NCBI GenBank assembly: GCA_039000515.1
Contig: JBCFYV010000849.1
Span: 1 to 64,000, forward strand
Direction of reading: 5' to 3'
Source of the DNA: Timema cristinae
Lineage: Eukaryota; Arthropoda; Insecta; Phasmatodea; Timematidae
DNA length: 64,000 bases
The notes under the pieces are model-generated. The model had not been told where the DNA came from and searched no databases. It was given only the letters and a program-made list of their open reading frames with translations. Both the position numbers and the translations under genes were made by a program. How positions within the stretch are numbered: position 1 is the stretch's first letter; each line of letters begins with the position of its first letter. Below, piece after piece: positions 1-12,002 of this stretch.

Positions 1-161
1 TTTATGTTTCAATATAAATCATTATTAATTAAATTGTAATTTACAAAGAATTATATTAGTATAGTTAACTGCAATGTGATGATACTTTACTGAAATTCAA
101 TTAAACTGGCAAAGTTTGGCATACAACTTATTGAAGTGTGTATAGACAATGCAATAAGTTC

Positions 162-352
162 TACCAATGTCCTTCACCTCTGACAAGACATTTGTGAATG
201 TGAGGAATGCCAGGTCTCCACCGTGGTTCGGATTCCACGTTAAACTGTAGGTCCTTCATTTCATCTCACAATCACCCTACCATTACACATTAGCTTAAGT
301 GCGTATAACCCGAACGGGTAGTAAGACGCGGTGCTAATATAATAATAATAGT
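162..352 (+). repeat. SINE fragment, 3' half of tRNA-derived family A
   Basis: This is the body and tail of a SINE also seen at 3505-3645 (minus), 11233-11565 and 12003-12276. The shared core holds 'ccaccgtggttcggattcc' and ends in 'gacgcggtgctaat' followed by a short TAA-rich tail. The tRNA-like head found in the 12003 copy is absent, so the copy is 5'-truncated. It lies downstream of the RRP12 terminal exon. Confidence 0.8.
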
Positions 353-1684
353 TCTAACCAATGAAATAGTTTCATGTTGTAAAATAGTTTAAGGAATTAT
401 TGGCTTGTAGTTGTTACTGTTCCGTTGTTAAAATTTCCCAATTCGACCACTGACTTAACTAGATGATTAATTTTAACCTTGGCCTTGGTATCTCGGTAAA
501 AAACAATCAGGCAAATTGCGGCTAGCACATGGCATCATGGGTAGTGGGTGGCGTGACTTTCGACACGTTCACGTTGTTACGATGCACGGGAAAATTTAAA
601 CAAAAATATTTTCGTGACTTTATGGCCAAAATATTGAAAATTCATGACTTTTTGGAGACTTTCGTAACTTTTCTTTTTTCAATTGGTGAATTTTTTGGGG
701 ACTTTCGTGACCTAGTAGACACCCTGCTCTTTGTCCAATGGCAGCAATATAAAGAGTGAACTATGTTCTTCTTTCATTGTCAAAGCCATATTATGTTTGT
801 TTCTTTATATGTTTATATCCACTTTTCTTGTACCTTTTTCTAAATACAATACTATTGCATCAAAGTGAAAAGAGGTTTTCCTTATAGAGCTTTATTTGTT
901 TATTACATATTCTATCTCATTGCATATTATCTTAAGAGTTGAAACAATTTTATTGCTTTGTTCTACTTGCCCCTAGTTAAAAAAAATACATTCAGCCAAT
1001 TCATAACAAAGATTAAGAACTGATTGTGCTTTAACTTGACCTTAAAGGATGTTATGAATAAACAGTCTCTTTTCAAATGTTACAATTGAATTAATAACTT
1101 TATATTTAAATTTTAGGGATAGCTTTTAATGTTCATACATGGAGTAGAAACAATTTGTCATGTATTGAGTTAAATATTGAACTATACTTTAACTTATTTA
1201 AAACTATGATTTATTGTCATTAAAAATCAAAAAGCAGTGTATCAAAATTAACCAAGTGTTTAGCTCAATGTCTCAAGGTTTCAATTTAAAGTGAACAATT
1301 TTTTACTGTATTAGGCAAAGTCCACTTTAAACATATGCTTGGGCCAATAAAGTTTAAAAGGCAAGACTTTATATTTTTAAATGCTTTTGTACAGAATTTA
1401 GTATTATCTCATTTTATCCAAACCAGGTGTATACCACAGTTATCAACGGAACAATATGAGAGAGTTTGATGTGTTATTTAACAAGTTAAAAATTATAGAA
1501 CTAATTCACACCAAAATTAAGTTGCTCCTGTTGTAATTATTTGGATGTTAAGGATATATAGTGTTTTGTAAATATTGATAGAGTTTACTAGACTACAAAA
1601 TAAAGGGGGAAGTCTTTTATTAATTTGAAAACTTATTATAGTGTAAACAGAAACAAAATATGTGTAACTTATTGAAGAATAAAA
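353..1684. other. Non-coding AT-rich flank of RRP12
   Basis: No convincing gene is visible. The plus-strand reading frame at 529-759 is a low-complexity repetition of 'gactttcgtgac'-like phrases. Bases 731-830 match 36860-36950 and so are interspersed repeat. The rest is AT-rich sequence with no splice-linked coding exon that I could support. Confidence 0.6.
731..830. repeat. Interspersed repeat shared with 36860-36950
   Basis: The phrase 'ccaatggcagcaatataaag' and the following 70 bases, including 'aagccata' and 'ttatatgtttatat', recur with few changes at 36860-36950. Two copies 36 kb apart in unrelated surroundings indicate a dispersed mobile repeat. The family is not recognised. Confidence 0.65.
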
Positions 1685-1690
1685 TTTATT
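1685..1690 (-). terminator. Poly(A) signal of RRP12
   Basis: On the minus strand this reads AATAAA, about 125 bases downstream of the RRP12 stop codon at 1815-1817. Its distance and position fit the 3' end of the transcript. Poly(A) signals are common by chance in AT-rich DNA, so the call rests mainly on placement. Confidence 0.55.
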
Positions 1691-1814
1691 ACAAATAAAT
1701 AAATACATATAATCAACAAAACAGCTTCAGTTCATTCGAGCAAATATGACTGAAGTATCCTTTAAAAGGAGGTAGAGTTTGAGAAGAAACCCTATTTTTC
1801 TAGCCCTTCACATT

Positions 1815-1923
1815 TTATTTCCTATTATTCATGGCTTTTCCTTTGGCTTTCCCTCCCTTTTGAGCGCCTTTGCGAGCTGCCTTCACTAAGTTTGTGAACT
1901 GACCTGCATGCTTTGCTTTTTTT
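1815..1923 (-). CDS. RRP12: RRP12 terminal exon (basic C-terminal tail)
   Basis: This is the last exon of a ribosomal RNA processing 12 homologue, a HEAT-repeat nuclear factor needed for maturation and export of ribosomal subunits. On the minus strand a pyrimidine-rich acceptor 'ctttcttttacag' precedes an exon that reads GQFTNLVKAARKGAQKGGK near its middle and ends in TAA at 1815-1817. The family's C-terminus has the same order: a KK-rich stretch, GQF-x-LVKAA, then a highly basic tail. The exon starts with one base completing a codon from the previous exon (15319-15505), and residue spacing across the junction matches the family exactly. The joined codon reads TG+A, a stop, where the family has arginine (see findings). 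Identification is by motif recall; the exon itself shows no decay. Confidence 0.82.
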
Positions 1924-3504
1924 CTGTAAAAGAAAGAAATCAGTCTTAAGTAATAGCTATTGGTGCATTTCTATGACAACATATTACAACACAAGTATTA
2001 ACAAAACACATCAATGTTTAATAATATCACACAGTAAAAACTCACAACTCTATTTAAATTCTCATTTTAGGACCTGTTTGAGCCTTATCATCTTGTTTAC
2101 ATCTACACTAATTTTTCACACTAATCAGTAAACAAAAATGTAGCTTAAAATAAGGCGAGTAAGTTCGAGACTATAAACCCTAATTATTGGATCGAAAATA
2201 ACATTTTAAGAAAACCCTCAGATGTATAATTTCAGGGTTCAGACCCTGAATTTTTATCTTATGCCTGTACATTCCTACGGTTCATATAAAATGCAGTTCC
2301 ACCCATCTTAGATCAATCTCCTATATGTCGTTGTCATACCAGCAGGATAGGTCAGTGCCCTAATAGTTATAAACACTTAACTATGTGCAGGAATTGATTT
2401 TTTTCTTGTTCCTGCCTTGAGTCAATGGATTTGCTATATTTTAAAAATTAAAGTTTTTTTAGAGATGGGCCACTCAAATCTTTGAATCATTCACCTCATA
2501 AACAAAGCATAGTATTTTAATTTTTGAATTAAAAAACTACTAAGTTAGGCCTAGTTGAAAAACACAACTTAATTCGTAATAATTATTTTGTCACACAAAA
2601 GAAAAAAACATGAATAAAATATTTAAAAAAATAAAATAATTGATAGGTGTAGAAAATTTAACGTGCTTAATACCCTACCCTTCCACCCCTATGGGAAACT
2701 TGGACTCAACCGTGTCAGCGCATTCTTAATTCTGAAACTTTCACCTCACAAACAATCTTGTAAATATCTTAATGAACACATTAAAACTCTTCAAAAACTG
2801 AAAATCATTGCTAGAATTACAAATAAACTCGAAATAAATAAAACAAATTACATAATTTTTTAAAAGAGAAATAAGAACACATTACACACGATACAAAGTC
2901 AGCCGCCATGACGTAACTTATATGTTTACTCGACACCGGCCAGAGTGATGATTAAATAAACATGACTGTTAATTCTTACTACCCAACTGGTTTTAATTAA
3001 CTACAACTAGGCAAAGAACCCCAATTTATTTCATATGATCCTTAAGTTAGATATTTTGTTGGGTTTCATGAAATAAATAAATACTGTCAACAGTTAGACA
3101 TGGATAAAACTGTTTATTTACGCCTAACGGCCTAGGTATTGTATATCGATTATTTGTTTAAAATAAATTCAGGTAATTTGATCCCTTAGTAAGTGCTATC
3201 GAGTTTTAAAAATCAAATAACGACTTGCTAATTCATAATTTGTTTTTAAATTGATTTTAACTAAGAGTTTATTATTATTTTTCAAATATATTAGTGAAGT
3301 AATTGTAAAAATATTCAAACACAGTCTTGCCTAATAAAATAGGAATGAATCTATTGCAAAAGTTGAAAATATGTTCGTGTTTTTAATTGAATGTACTCTC
3401 AGAAATTAATATTTCACAAGAATCGAATATTTTTCGTGTTTTCTACGCAAAGATAGAAAATAGATATAAAAGAAAATAATAATACATATTTAGGCATTAT
3501 TACT

Positions 3505-3645
3505 ATTAGCACTGCATCTTACTACCTGTTCGGGTTATACACACTTACGCTAATGTGTAATGGCAGGGTGATTGTGAGATGAAATGTAGGACCTACAGTT
3601 TAACGTGGAATCCGAACCACGGTGGCAACCTGGTATTCCACATTT
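3505..3645 (-). repeat. SINE family A fragment
   Basis: Reverse-oriented copy of the body seen at 162-352: 'cttactacctgttcgggtt' and 'ccgaaccacggtgg' are present in the complementary order. The tRNA-like head is missing. It lies 100 bases from the LTR retrotransposon insertion point. Confidence 0.8.
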
Positions 3646-3744
3646 AGGCATTATTGAGTTCACTGTTTCCAATGTATGTTTAATTGCTAGGCATGTTGTT
3701 TTAGTCTTTTTTTAAAAATAAGTTTGTATTTTTACTCTAGGTTT

Positions 3745-4596
3745 TGTGACGAAGAAAACCATCCCCTTTTAATTATAATCCCTATTTACAATCATCCATA
3801 CGTCACTATTCCAACAATATTACTACTTCTAAATGGTATCACCTCTTTGGCGTGTATTGGAAAGGTTCTTTTGTTTTGTTATTGGCTGGGGTTGAAAAAG
3901 AAGTGATATTAATGCCGGGATGTAAAAACTTTACAATCATTAGAAAAGAAGGAAAAAGGACTTGTTCCACTACTTATTACCAGTTTAAGATTATGAAAGG
4001 ATGTACAACAGGATCTTGATTACTACTTGAAGAGTTTGTGAGGACATGCATATCCTTCAGTAAACATAAAGAGATATGTACATATGATCGAGTTCTCGAC
4101 TACAGATGGTCTAGGGTGAGAAGTTTCAATTTTCTTATATTATTGCGGGACTGAGGATGGTTTTAATAAAAAAAAAGGTAAATAATAGGTGGCTGTGAGC
4201 AGTGTGGCTATTTTGTTTGACTCAAAGAAGTCTAATTGTGTTAAAGGTAAATAATAAACTTTCTGTGCCATAATTTTGTACGTGGTTGGACTTAGGTATA
4301 TATGTTGGTTTTATTTTGCCTTTGAAAATGTAAGGAAAAAGGTTTTTTTTAAATTTTGTTATCGAATGATTTAAATTGAATTAAGATTGTGATATAATAA
4401 TTATAGCTTTGACAACAAAACAAATGTTATATAAATATGTTAACCTAGATATGTGATTTACCGGAGCTCCGCAGGCAGGTTAAGTATAAGTGCCTATCTA
4501 AACCCAGAGGTCCCGAGATTAAGTTTCCTCGTGCAACTGAGCTAGATGAAATTGAACTATTTTTTTTTCTTATTTTTTTTTATTTTTTTTTTCACA
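3745..4596 (+). repeat. 5' LTR
   Basis: 852 bases beginning TGTGACGAAG and ending TTTCACA. It repeats at 9486-10377 almost without change apart from one inserted base ('ggctgggg' against 'ggcgtgggg') and the T-rich end, where the 3' copy has an extra stretch. A TATA-like 'ttatataaatatg' is present near 4430 and AATAAA-like sites near 4250. These could serve as promoter and poly(A) signals. Confidence 0.92.
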
Positions 4597-4597
4597 G

Positions 4598-4616
4598 TGG
4601 CGCCTTAACGCGGGGC
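4598..4616 (+). other. Primer-binding site
   Basis: The sequence TGGCGCCTTAACGCGGGGC starts one base after the 5' LTR. It begins with TGG, complementary to the CCA end of a tRNA, and resembles lysine-tRNA-type sites of gypsy-like elements and retroviruses. The tRNA assignment is inference. Confidence 0.75.
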
Positions 4617-4670
4617 TTTTCGATAAGGTTAGGATAGAGCAACCTAGTATTTTCAAATGTGGTTTAGGTT

Positions 4671-6539
4671 ATGAGCCAGGAAGGGTATTTTCTTAGAAGT
4701 AGGGACAGAGGACAGTCTAAGATAAACATTAGGTATGAGGCTGAGGTTTTACCCACAATAATGAATGGACAATCAATTGATGTAGTGTTGGAGGATGATG
4801 CTGCTACCACGACACCACAGCAGGAAAAGGTAGTTAGGGACCAAGTACTGGTTGAGGATTTGAGCGACGACTCATCCCAAACTTATTTTGAGGGTCCGTC
4901 ACCAGACGGGGACAAAATCCCTCCTTTACCTATGGAAGTTCCCCATAGTACCCCTTCGTTGGACCTTATGGCGGGTATCCAACAGTTGTTAATGGAGATG
5001 AGGGAAGGGCAGTTAGTCCTCGAGAGAAAGCTCGTTTCTACTCAGGAGGAAACCCGCAGTGAGATTATGCGTCACATCGGTTCATTAACGGTCAGTATGA
5101 GGGAAGAGTTTTCAGCGGCAATAGGCAAGACCAGGGCCGACTTTGAGGTTAGAGTTGAGGCCACTGAAGAGCGGTTCAGGCAGGAGCTGGCCAGTGTTAA
5201 GAAATAGATCCTGGAGTCAAGGGATGAGTTTAGCCTGACCTTGGAGTCAAACCAAAGGTTGACGGCACAGAAGCAAGAACAGCAGGTCGCACAGCTAGAG
5301 GAAGGATTGAATAGACTAAGCCCAGAGGTGCGTACAGGGAACGAGAGTCAGACAAATACACTGGGGATTCTGAACTCTACTGTTGGCTCACTGAAGGACA
5401 AGAACCGGGATTTAGCCAAAACCCAGGTGGTGTTGGATCAGAGGTTGACTGATACAGCCGAAGAGTTAAAAATGGTAAAGAACCAGCTTGAGGGATTGTC
5501 AGACCAGGTCAGGTTAGCAGGGCTGGGCGACTTAAGCCCATTTTCTTCATCTTTGTGTACCCTTTTAGGAGACCGGGCTCTTGGGGATAGACTCCCTAAA
5601 TTCAATCGCAGGAGTGGGCAGGATCCCGTTAGCCACCTAAAAACTCTGGAGGAACTTTTTGAAGGGCGTCGACTAAATGATAAGGAAAAAATAAGGTTAG
5701 GGGTCAGTTCCCTCACTGGTGACGCTTTGCCTTGGTGGTCGGTAGTACGCGAAAGCATCACAGGCTGGGAGGAGTTTCGAACCCGATTCCTAGCCATGTT
5801 TTGGAGTGTGGAGATCCAGGGACAAATGAGGGCTAAATTACATGCGTCAAGGTACCATGAGAACGGAGGTACTCTGGAGGGTTACCTTGCCGACATGTAT
5901 AGTAAAAGTAGGAATTTCGAGTCGAACATCAGTGACTCTGAGTTGATATATATGGTCACGCATCAACTACCCATACGGTACCGCGAGATGTTGGTAGGGA
6001 TTACCTACAACACTTTGGAGGAGTTTAGGGCCGGACTGCAGCGCTTGGACGCTTTGGAACAGGATAGGCGTAGGGACAAAGTAGGACAGTTCATTTCCCC
6101 GCTTCATAGGAGGCCGAACGTGGAACAGCGGGTAGGATCTACTCCACAGTTTCAACTGGGAGCACGTCCACAGGAAGCGTGGAGGAGAGATAGACCTCCT
6201 CGCGACCATTCAGGCCCTAGTTTAGTTTGGGGTGCCCAGTCAGAGCACCACTATCCTGGTAGAGGTCGGGAAAACCCCCATCATAACCTTGAGGTAAGAG
6301 ACAAGAGGTCAGTCAACGGACCTTTTCCTCACCCTAGAGACCACCCTTATGGGGACAACGACAGGGACTTTAGGTCTAGGAGTAACTCCCATACCCCATT
6401 TCAACCGTCCCAGACAAACCCTCAACATAGGGTACCAGCTAACATAGGTCCAGTTTATCAAGGGCAAGCATCCCGTGGTTCTAGTCATCATCCTCAACCA
6501 GTTGATGTAAATGTAATTGTCAAAGAGGGAAACTGTTGA
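4671..6539 (+). pseudogene. gag: gag of the LTR element, one in-frame TAG
   Basis: One frame runs from ATG 4671 to TGA 6537-6539, about 620 codons, interrupted only by TAG at 5205-5207 after residue 178. The first third is acidic and glutamine/glutamate-rich with coiled-coil character. The middle (about residues 305-460) matches the retrotransposon gag fold: a 'PKFNRRSGQDPVSHLKTLEE' start, a 'LPWW' core, 'FRTRFLAMF', and a 'Y..DMYSKSR' helix region. The last 150 residues are rich in Arg, Pro, His and Gln, with no CCHC zinc knuckle. The product would be the particle protein that packages element RNA. The amber codon could be recent mutation or suppressed; the remaining frame is intact, which argues for a recent change. 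Its 3' end overlaps the protease frame by a -1 shift. Confidence 0.85.
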
Positions 6540-6760
6540 CCTGGGATGTAGGCAGCCCAGACCGGTCGCAGGTTCCACACACTCTGGGAGCATTTTTAGT
6601 ATGTCAAGAAAAAGTTAACACCCTTGGTGTAGATCATAGGGAAGAATTACTAAATGAAAAGGAAGAAATGGAGATGTCAGGAAATCCGACGTGTCTCGAG
6701 CTTATGTTAGAAGTTGAAGGATTATCTTTGAGTTGTCTATTAGATTCAAGAGCACCATAG
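6536..6760 (+). pseudogene. Start of aspartic protease, truncated
   Basis: This frame is -1 relative to gag and overlaps its stop, a usual gag-pol arrangement. About 60 residues in, it reads CLLDSRAP and then stops at 6758-6760. The family motif is a hydrophobic stretch followed by D-S/T-G-A, so the catalytic glycine is replaced by arginine and the enzyme ends immediately afterwards. Nothing downstream resembles the rest of protease, reverse transcriptase, RNase H or integrase. The annotation rests on the LDS-A motif and its position. Confidence 0.6.
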
Positions 6761-9473
6761 GACAAGATCGGTTAAATTCGCTGGCTGTTTGTTCTATACT
6801 TAAGGATGTAATTGTTGAATTTCTAAACTTCAGCAACAGAGTCATCGATGTGTTTGTCAGTCAGAAGAACAGAAGTAGCCAACTTTTGTACAAATAATTA
6901 AATAGTGTCATCCCTTGAATACAAATTTGAATTTGGGAAGACAATATTGATATAAATATCTCAAAAAAGCGATTATAGCCTTGTAATAGTAAAACATTCA
7001 GTTAGTTTAAAAGCAAATTAAATGTTAACATTAAGGGCTGGTGAGCTACATGGCTCTACGAGTTGCCAGCACTGCATGGGTGGTGGCCTGGAAATACAAC
7101 AATGTGGATTACAATTGATTAGGTCTAAAGCCGGCTACACAATTAAAACACTTAAAACTACAAAAAAAAAAAAGAAGAATTTAGAAACTCTAGGAAAGAT
7201 TGGTGAACAATTCTCAGCATCCAACAAATAGCCTGCGGCATTTTTTTCTCAAGGTTGGAAGGTACACACCGTATTATACAAGTCAGGTATCAATCTAAGG
7301 AAAGATAAGAAAGATAAAACAAAAGTGTGGAGAATTTTTTTTTTTGTATTGTGGAAAGGGTAATTTATCCCACAATTATTACTTAAGAATTATAATGGAT
7401 AATTTCGACAATCAGTAATAGATTATTTGTTATTGTTAAAGTATCTACGTCAAAGAAGTTAAGAAATACCCCATGTGAAGAGAAGATGCATCCCGAAGAC
7501 CTACACGATAAGAATATGCCTACAAAATGAGAGAGAGAAAATCCTGTGAGTATTTAAAATATATGAATAATGGTTATAACCAGCGTCAACATTAAGGCTA
7601 GTCCCTCTGTGCCGGTACCTGTTAGACTGGGCAGACTTGTGATAGTCACATGAATATTAAAACTTGTGAAAGGGCAGGAACCCACACAACTTTTATTGGA
7701 AATGAATAGCATCGAGAATTATTAAATGTTTTATGGTGAAACTTTGAAGGTTATTTATTTATTTTTTGTATATGTCAGAAGAAAATATAGTTAGAGGAAG
7801 AGACAAGAGAGTGGGATTTTCTGAGAGTAAAGTAACATCACAACCAAAGTCATTCCTTATTCATGTATGGGAAGCAGACAAGTAACATGACGAGGTCTAA
7901 GACGTTATAAGCATTTTCAGTTTAATTATAATGAAGTTATTTTAAGAAAAAGAAGTTAAATCCATGAACTTTATCTGCAATTGTTACCCTATGATAGGGC
8001 TTGTGTGTTTACAAGTATGTACTGTATACTTGAGATGTGTAGCCCCAACAGCTGAGAAGAGACGCACCGGAACTTTTGATTTCACCAATTAGTCGCCATA
8101 AGCAGGCCCCAGCAAGTGTGGCACCTGGTTTCCGTCATTACGCTCCTTGCAGTCAGGAATGAGGGAATTTATTTTCCATTATCTTATAACAGACAACATT
8201 GTGTAAATGTCCTTTTTATTATTTCGCTTAGTATTTATTTTCAAACACCCTATTAAGTTATAAAGTATTCATACGTGTAGCACCTTATGATAAGTGCTTG
8301 ATATTTACGTGAAAATGGCCCAGTATTTCCATGGTAGGCTTATACTTATGATAGGGCACGTTATAACATTTTGTATGTCTATTTCTAAACAACCTATAAT
8401 TTCATTGAATAGTTATGTCAAACTACTATATTATTTAATATATTGTGTCATTATAGTCTATGTTTATCTCAGGGTTTGAAAAAGGTTTTTTTTTCTTCAT
8501 ATAATCAACTAATGTGTGTAATTATTATTTTTAACTTGTTTAATTTTCTCATATGGTGTATGTAAATCACCTGGCAGAGGATTGTTATGATAATCTCACT
8601 TTAAGAAGTTGAAATTCATATTATGAGAGTCAGCATTCGCGACCAGTGGTGTAATAAGAAGCCTAGGGGGCTGTAGGTACCCAAACAGTTAGGGTGAGTT
8701 TAGTGGGTCAATTGAAGATGATTGGGGGCACAGTACATTTCAGGAAACACCAATTTGGCATGAGTTCACGAGTTGTTGTTTTTTTGTTTGGAACAATTGT
8801 CTCATAAGTTGCAAGAGGAGAGTCTCATATTGTAACACGACTATGTTTCTATCTAACCTTTGCCATCCACTTAGCTATTTAATATTTAAGAATTTTGGTT
8901 TAGTTAAAGAGTGTGTAAACTAATAATTTTAATATGTCCAGTCTATTGCTAAAGTGTGGTTTTGTTTCAATGTAATGAGGGTAGTTTTGTTTTGTGTTAG
9001 TTATTCAATTGTATGTAGGTCTAGAGAATGCTAACAGCTTATACTATATAAGGCAAGCATTAGCCATGTAACATATTTGTGTAAATGTTTGTAAAAAAAA
9101 AAGTTATGTAAAACCCAAGGTAGTAGACAAATGTTTCACCTGGAGGACAACTAGAGTGCCATTTGAATTTGCTCAAATAGCTGGTGTAGTGCGGTTGAAA
9201 CCCAGGAGCAGGTGTTTTAATTTGTCGCTTTGGTTGCGAGGACACCGACATAAGTCAAGTGCGCGTCTTCAAAACCTATAAACCAATATGTAAAGGGTTA
9301 AATGAATGTACAATTCCGAGCAACATTACCTGCAAGGATCTCAACGGTGCCAAGTTTAGAAGAAAGGAAAAGTCGTTAGACAATGGACCTTAACTCCTAC
9401 CACTTTAAGTGCACCAATGGCTGGTAATGTTCCAGTAGCAGTTTTCAATACTAAAACTAACTTCTGAAACATT
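6761..9473. other. LTR element interior without recognisable pol
   Basis: About 2.7 kb between the broken protease and the polypurine tract. I saw no RT, RNase H or integrase motif in any frame. Short open stretches immediately before the polypurine tract (about 9240-9470) may be the remains of a last reading frame; they change frame at least once and cannot be named. The base composition is AT-rich with scattered poly-T. Confidence 0.65.
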
Positions 9474-9484
9474 AGGGGGCAAAT
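9474..9484 (+). other. Polypurine tract
   Basis: AGGGGGCAAAT lies directly before the 3' LTR start (TGTGACG at 9486). This is where plus-strand DNA priming occurs in LTR elements. Position and purine content support the call. Confidence 0.75.
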
Positions 9485-9485
9485 C

Positions 9486-10377
9486 TGTGACGAAGAAAAC
9501 CATCCCCTTTTAATTATAATCCCTATTTACAATCATCCATACGTCACTATTCCAACAATATTACTACTTCTAAATGGTATCACCTCTTTGGCGTGTATTG
9601 GAAAGGTTCTTTTGTTTTGTTATTGGCGTGGGGTTGAAAAAGAAGTGATATTAATGCCGGGATGTAAAAACTTTACAATCATTAGAAAAGAAGGAAAAAG
9701 GACTTGTTCCACTACTTATTACCAGTTTAAGATTATGAAAGGATGTACAACAGGATCTTGATTACTACTTGAAGAGTTTGTGAGGACATGCATATCCTTC
9801 AGTAAACATAAAGAGATATGTACATATGATCGAGTTCTCGACTACAGATGGTCTAGGGTGAGAAGTTTCAATTTTCTTATATTATTGCGGGACTGAGGAT
9901 GGTTTTAATAAAAAAAAAGGTAAATAATAGGTGGCTGTGAGCAGTGTGGCTATTTTGTTTGACTCAAAGAAGTCTAATTGTGTTAAAGGTAAATAATAAA
10001 CTTTCTGTGCCATAATTTTGTACGTGGTTGGACTTAGGTATATATGTTGGTTTTATTTTGCCTTTGAAAATGTAAGGAAAAAGGTTTTTTTTAAATTTTG
10101 TTATCGAATGATTTAAATTGAATTAAGATTGTGATATAATAATTATAGCTTTGACAACAAAACAAATGTTATATAAATATGTTAACCTAGATATGTGATT
10201 TACCGGAGCTCCGCAGGCAGGTTAAGTATAAGTGCCTATCTAAACCCAGAGGTCCCGAGATTAAGTTTCCTCGTGCAACTGAGCTAGATGAAATTGAACT
10301 ATTTTTTTTACATACAACAGTAGGAGAAATAAATATTTAATTAAAAATAACAACTAATATTTTTTTTTTTTTTCACA
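9486..10377 (+). repeat. 3' LTR
   Basis: 892 bases, nearly identical to 3745-4596. It differs by one base near 9628 and by about 60 extra bases in the T-rich terminal region, where 'acatacaacagtaggag' is present before the final T run and TCACA. It is followed by GTTT, the target duplication. Confidence 0.92.
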
Positions 10378-10923
10378 GTTTCTTATCAAAATAAATTATA
10401 ATACCTCAAGATGATTAAAGTTGGCCAAAAGGTAAATAGGCCTAATCTGTTTGTTTACTTCACATGTGTTTTTTTTAGAAACTTAACTCATTTTATTAAC
10501 ACTTATAAATATAGCTTAAAGAAACTCATATTTTGATTGATTTTATTTTCAAACAATACCTAATATGAGTCTATAGATTGTTTAATTTGGCTGGATTTTA
10601 ACCAGTATTTTGCCATGGATGGTTGGGGTTGATTAAAATTAAAAGCATGATTGAAATAAATTTTAATATACAGTTTAGGTGTGTAATGTAGATCTATTAG
10701 TAAATCATTAAAATTTCCAACAATTTGCTAAGATTTGGATTCGAGATTCGAAAATAAATTGTAGATACAGATTCAACCAGTGTCTAGTTTTTTTAAAATT
10801 TATTCTTTTGAATGTCTAAAACAATGAGTAATTCAAATTCGACATATTTTACATAGATACATAATCACGACTTCCCTTATAGGTAGGCAAGAAACTGTGT
10901 ACCGTATTAGGGTACGGCCAGAC

Positions 10924-11096
10924 TGAGCGCGCGAGCGAGCGAGCGAGCGCGCGAGCGACTAAATATAAAATAGAACACATTGGTTGTAATGGGGGGTGGC
11001 CACACTGGAGCGAGCGAGCGAGCGAGCGCGCGAGCGACTGAGCGCGCGCGCTTGAAAGATAGAACTGGTTCTATTTTTCAAGCGCGCGCGCTCGAC
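10924..11096 (+). repeat. GAGC/GCGC-rich subterminal repeats with hairpin
   Basis: Two blocks of (GAGC)n mixed with GCGC (10924-10958 and 11007-11050) are followed by an inverted pair: a GCGC run with 'gcttgaaagatagaa' and, about 15 bases later, its inverse ending in a GCGC run at about 11082-11093. The pair can form a strong hairpin. The complementary blocks are at 12298-12370 at the other end of the element. Confidence 0.8.
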
Positions 11097-11232
11097 CCGG
11101 TACAGTCTAGTTTACAGGCGCTAGGCAATATTATTGTATGTTGGTTCATTGAGTGCTGGGGAAACTTCTCATTTTGACATGATATTTGACTTTTTTCTAT
11201 CAGTGATAGGTTTAACACACTTGCTATTAATG

Positions 11233-11501
11233 GCCCGGTGACCTGGCGTTCTAGGGGTAAGGTGTCAGACTTCTGTGCTGGAGGTCTGGGGCTCAATCCT
11301 CGGTCCCGGCACAGATTTATCTGATTACCAAACCCTTCCTTCACCTCTGGCAAGACATCTTGTGAATGTGGGAAAGCCAGGCCTCCACCGTGGTTCGGAT
11401 TCCACGTTAAACTGTAGGTCCTTCATTTCATCTCACAATCACCCTACCATTACACCTTAGCGTAAGTGCATATAACCCGAACGGGAAGTAAGATGCGGTG
11501 C

Positions 11502-11565
<64 letters not shown>
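11233..11565 (+). repeat. SINE family A, full-length, with (AAT)n tail
   Basis: It starts with a tRNA-like head: an A-box-like 'ggcgttctaggggtaagg' and a B-box-like 'gggctcaatcctc', then the family body containing 'accgtggttcggattccac' and an (AAT)n microsatellite from about 11503. It is nested in the Harbinger-like element. Confidence 0.85.
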
Positions 11566-11566
<1 letters not shown>

Positions 11567-12002
11567 GCCTAATTTAATTGGTAAGACCATAAATAATATA
11601 ATGTATATATGTAAACCCGATATGTTAAAATACTTCAATATTATAATCAAAGTAGGCCTTTACAAATAAGAATCACCATTAGTTTGGAGAGAGTATGAAA
11701 AAACCACAACAATAAATAAGTTTTAAAAATCACCTTCAGTTCACTGAGCCAAGATTCGAACCTTTGCCTCCTAGTCAAAAGTTATCGAGTGCAACGCACC
11801 ATTCTGGCACTGGTGCGGCAAATCTGATTTTAAAACACTTCAGTACAGTACCATACGCATTTCTCAATTTATTAATTGGATGCACTTCTACTTTTTTCTT
11901 TTTTATAAATACACAATATTTTCTGTAAGAATTTTCGATGAGCAGAGATGTACTAAGTGTGTTTGACAGAGACATCTTCTCTAACTAGGGGGGAGGGGGG
12001 GG

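Larger units (their letters stand above)
3745..10377 (+). mobile_element. LTR retrotransposon (Ty3/gypsy-type gag), probably non-autonomous
   Basis: A complete LTR-bounded element. The LTRs begin TGTGA and end TCACA, and 4-base direct repeats GTTT flank it (3741-3744 and 10378-10381). Order: 5' LTR 3745-4596, primer-binding site 4598, gag 4671-6539, protease start 6536-6760, about 2.7 kb without recognisable pol, polypurine tract 9474-9484, 3' LTR 9486-10377. Over about 820 bases I see one single-base difference between LTRs, plus divergence in the terminal T-rich stretch. Insertion therefore looks recent although the element cannot encode reverse transcriptase or integrase. This matches gag-only elements mobilised in trans. 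It lies in the RRP12 intron, antisense to that gene. Confidence 0.9.

Noticed and set aside
529..759. 76-codon plus-strand frame
   Set aside because: It is built of repeated 'gactttcgtgac' phrases in an interspersed repeat and shows no domain.
11078..11460. Frames of 91 and 61 codons
   Set aside because: They lie across the GAGC hairpin and a SINE copy and have no coding features.
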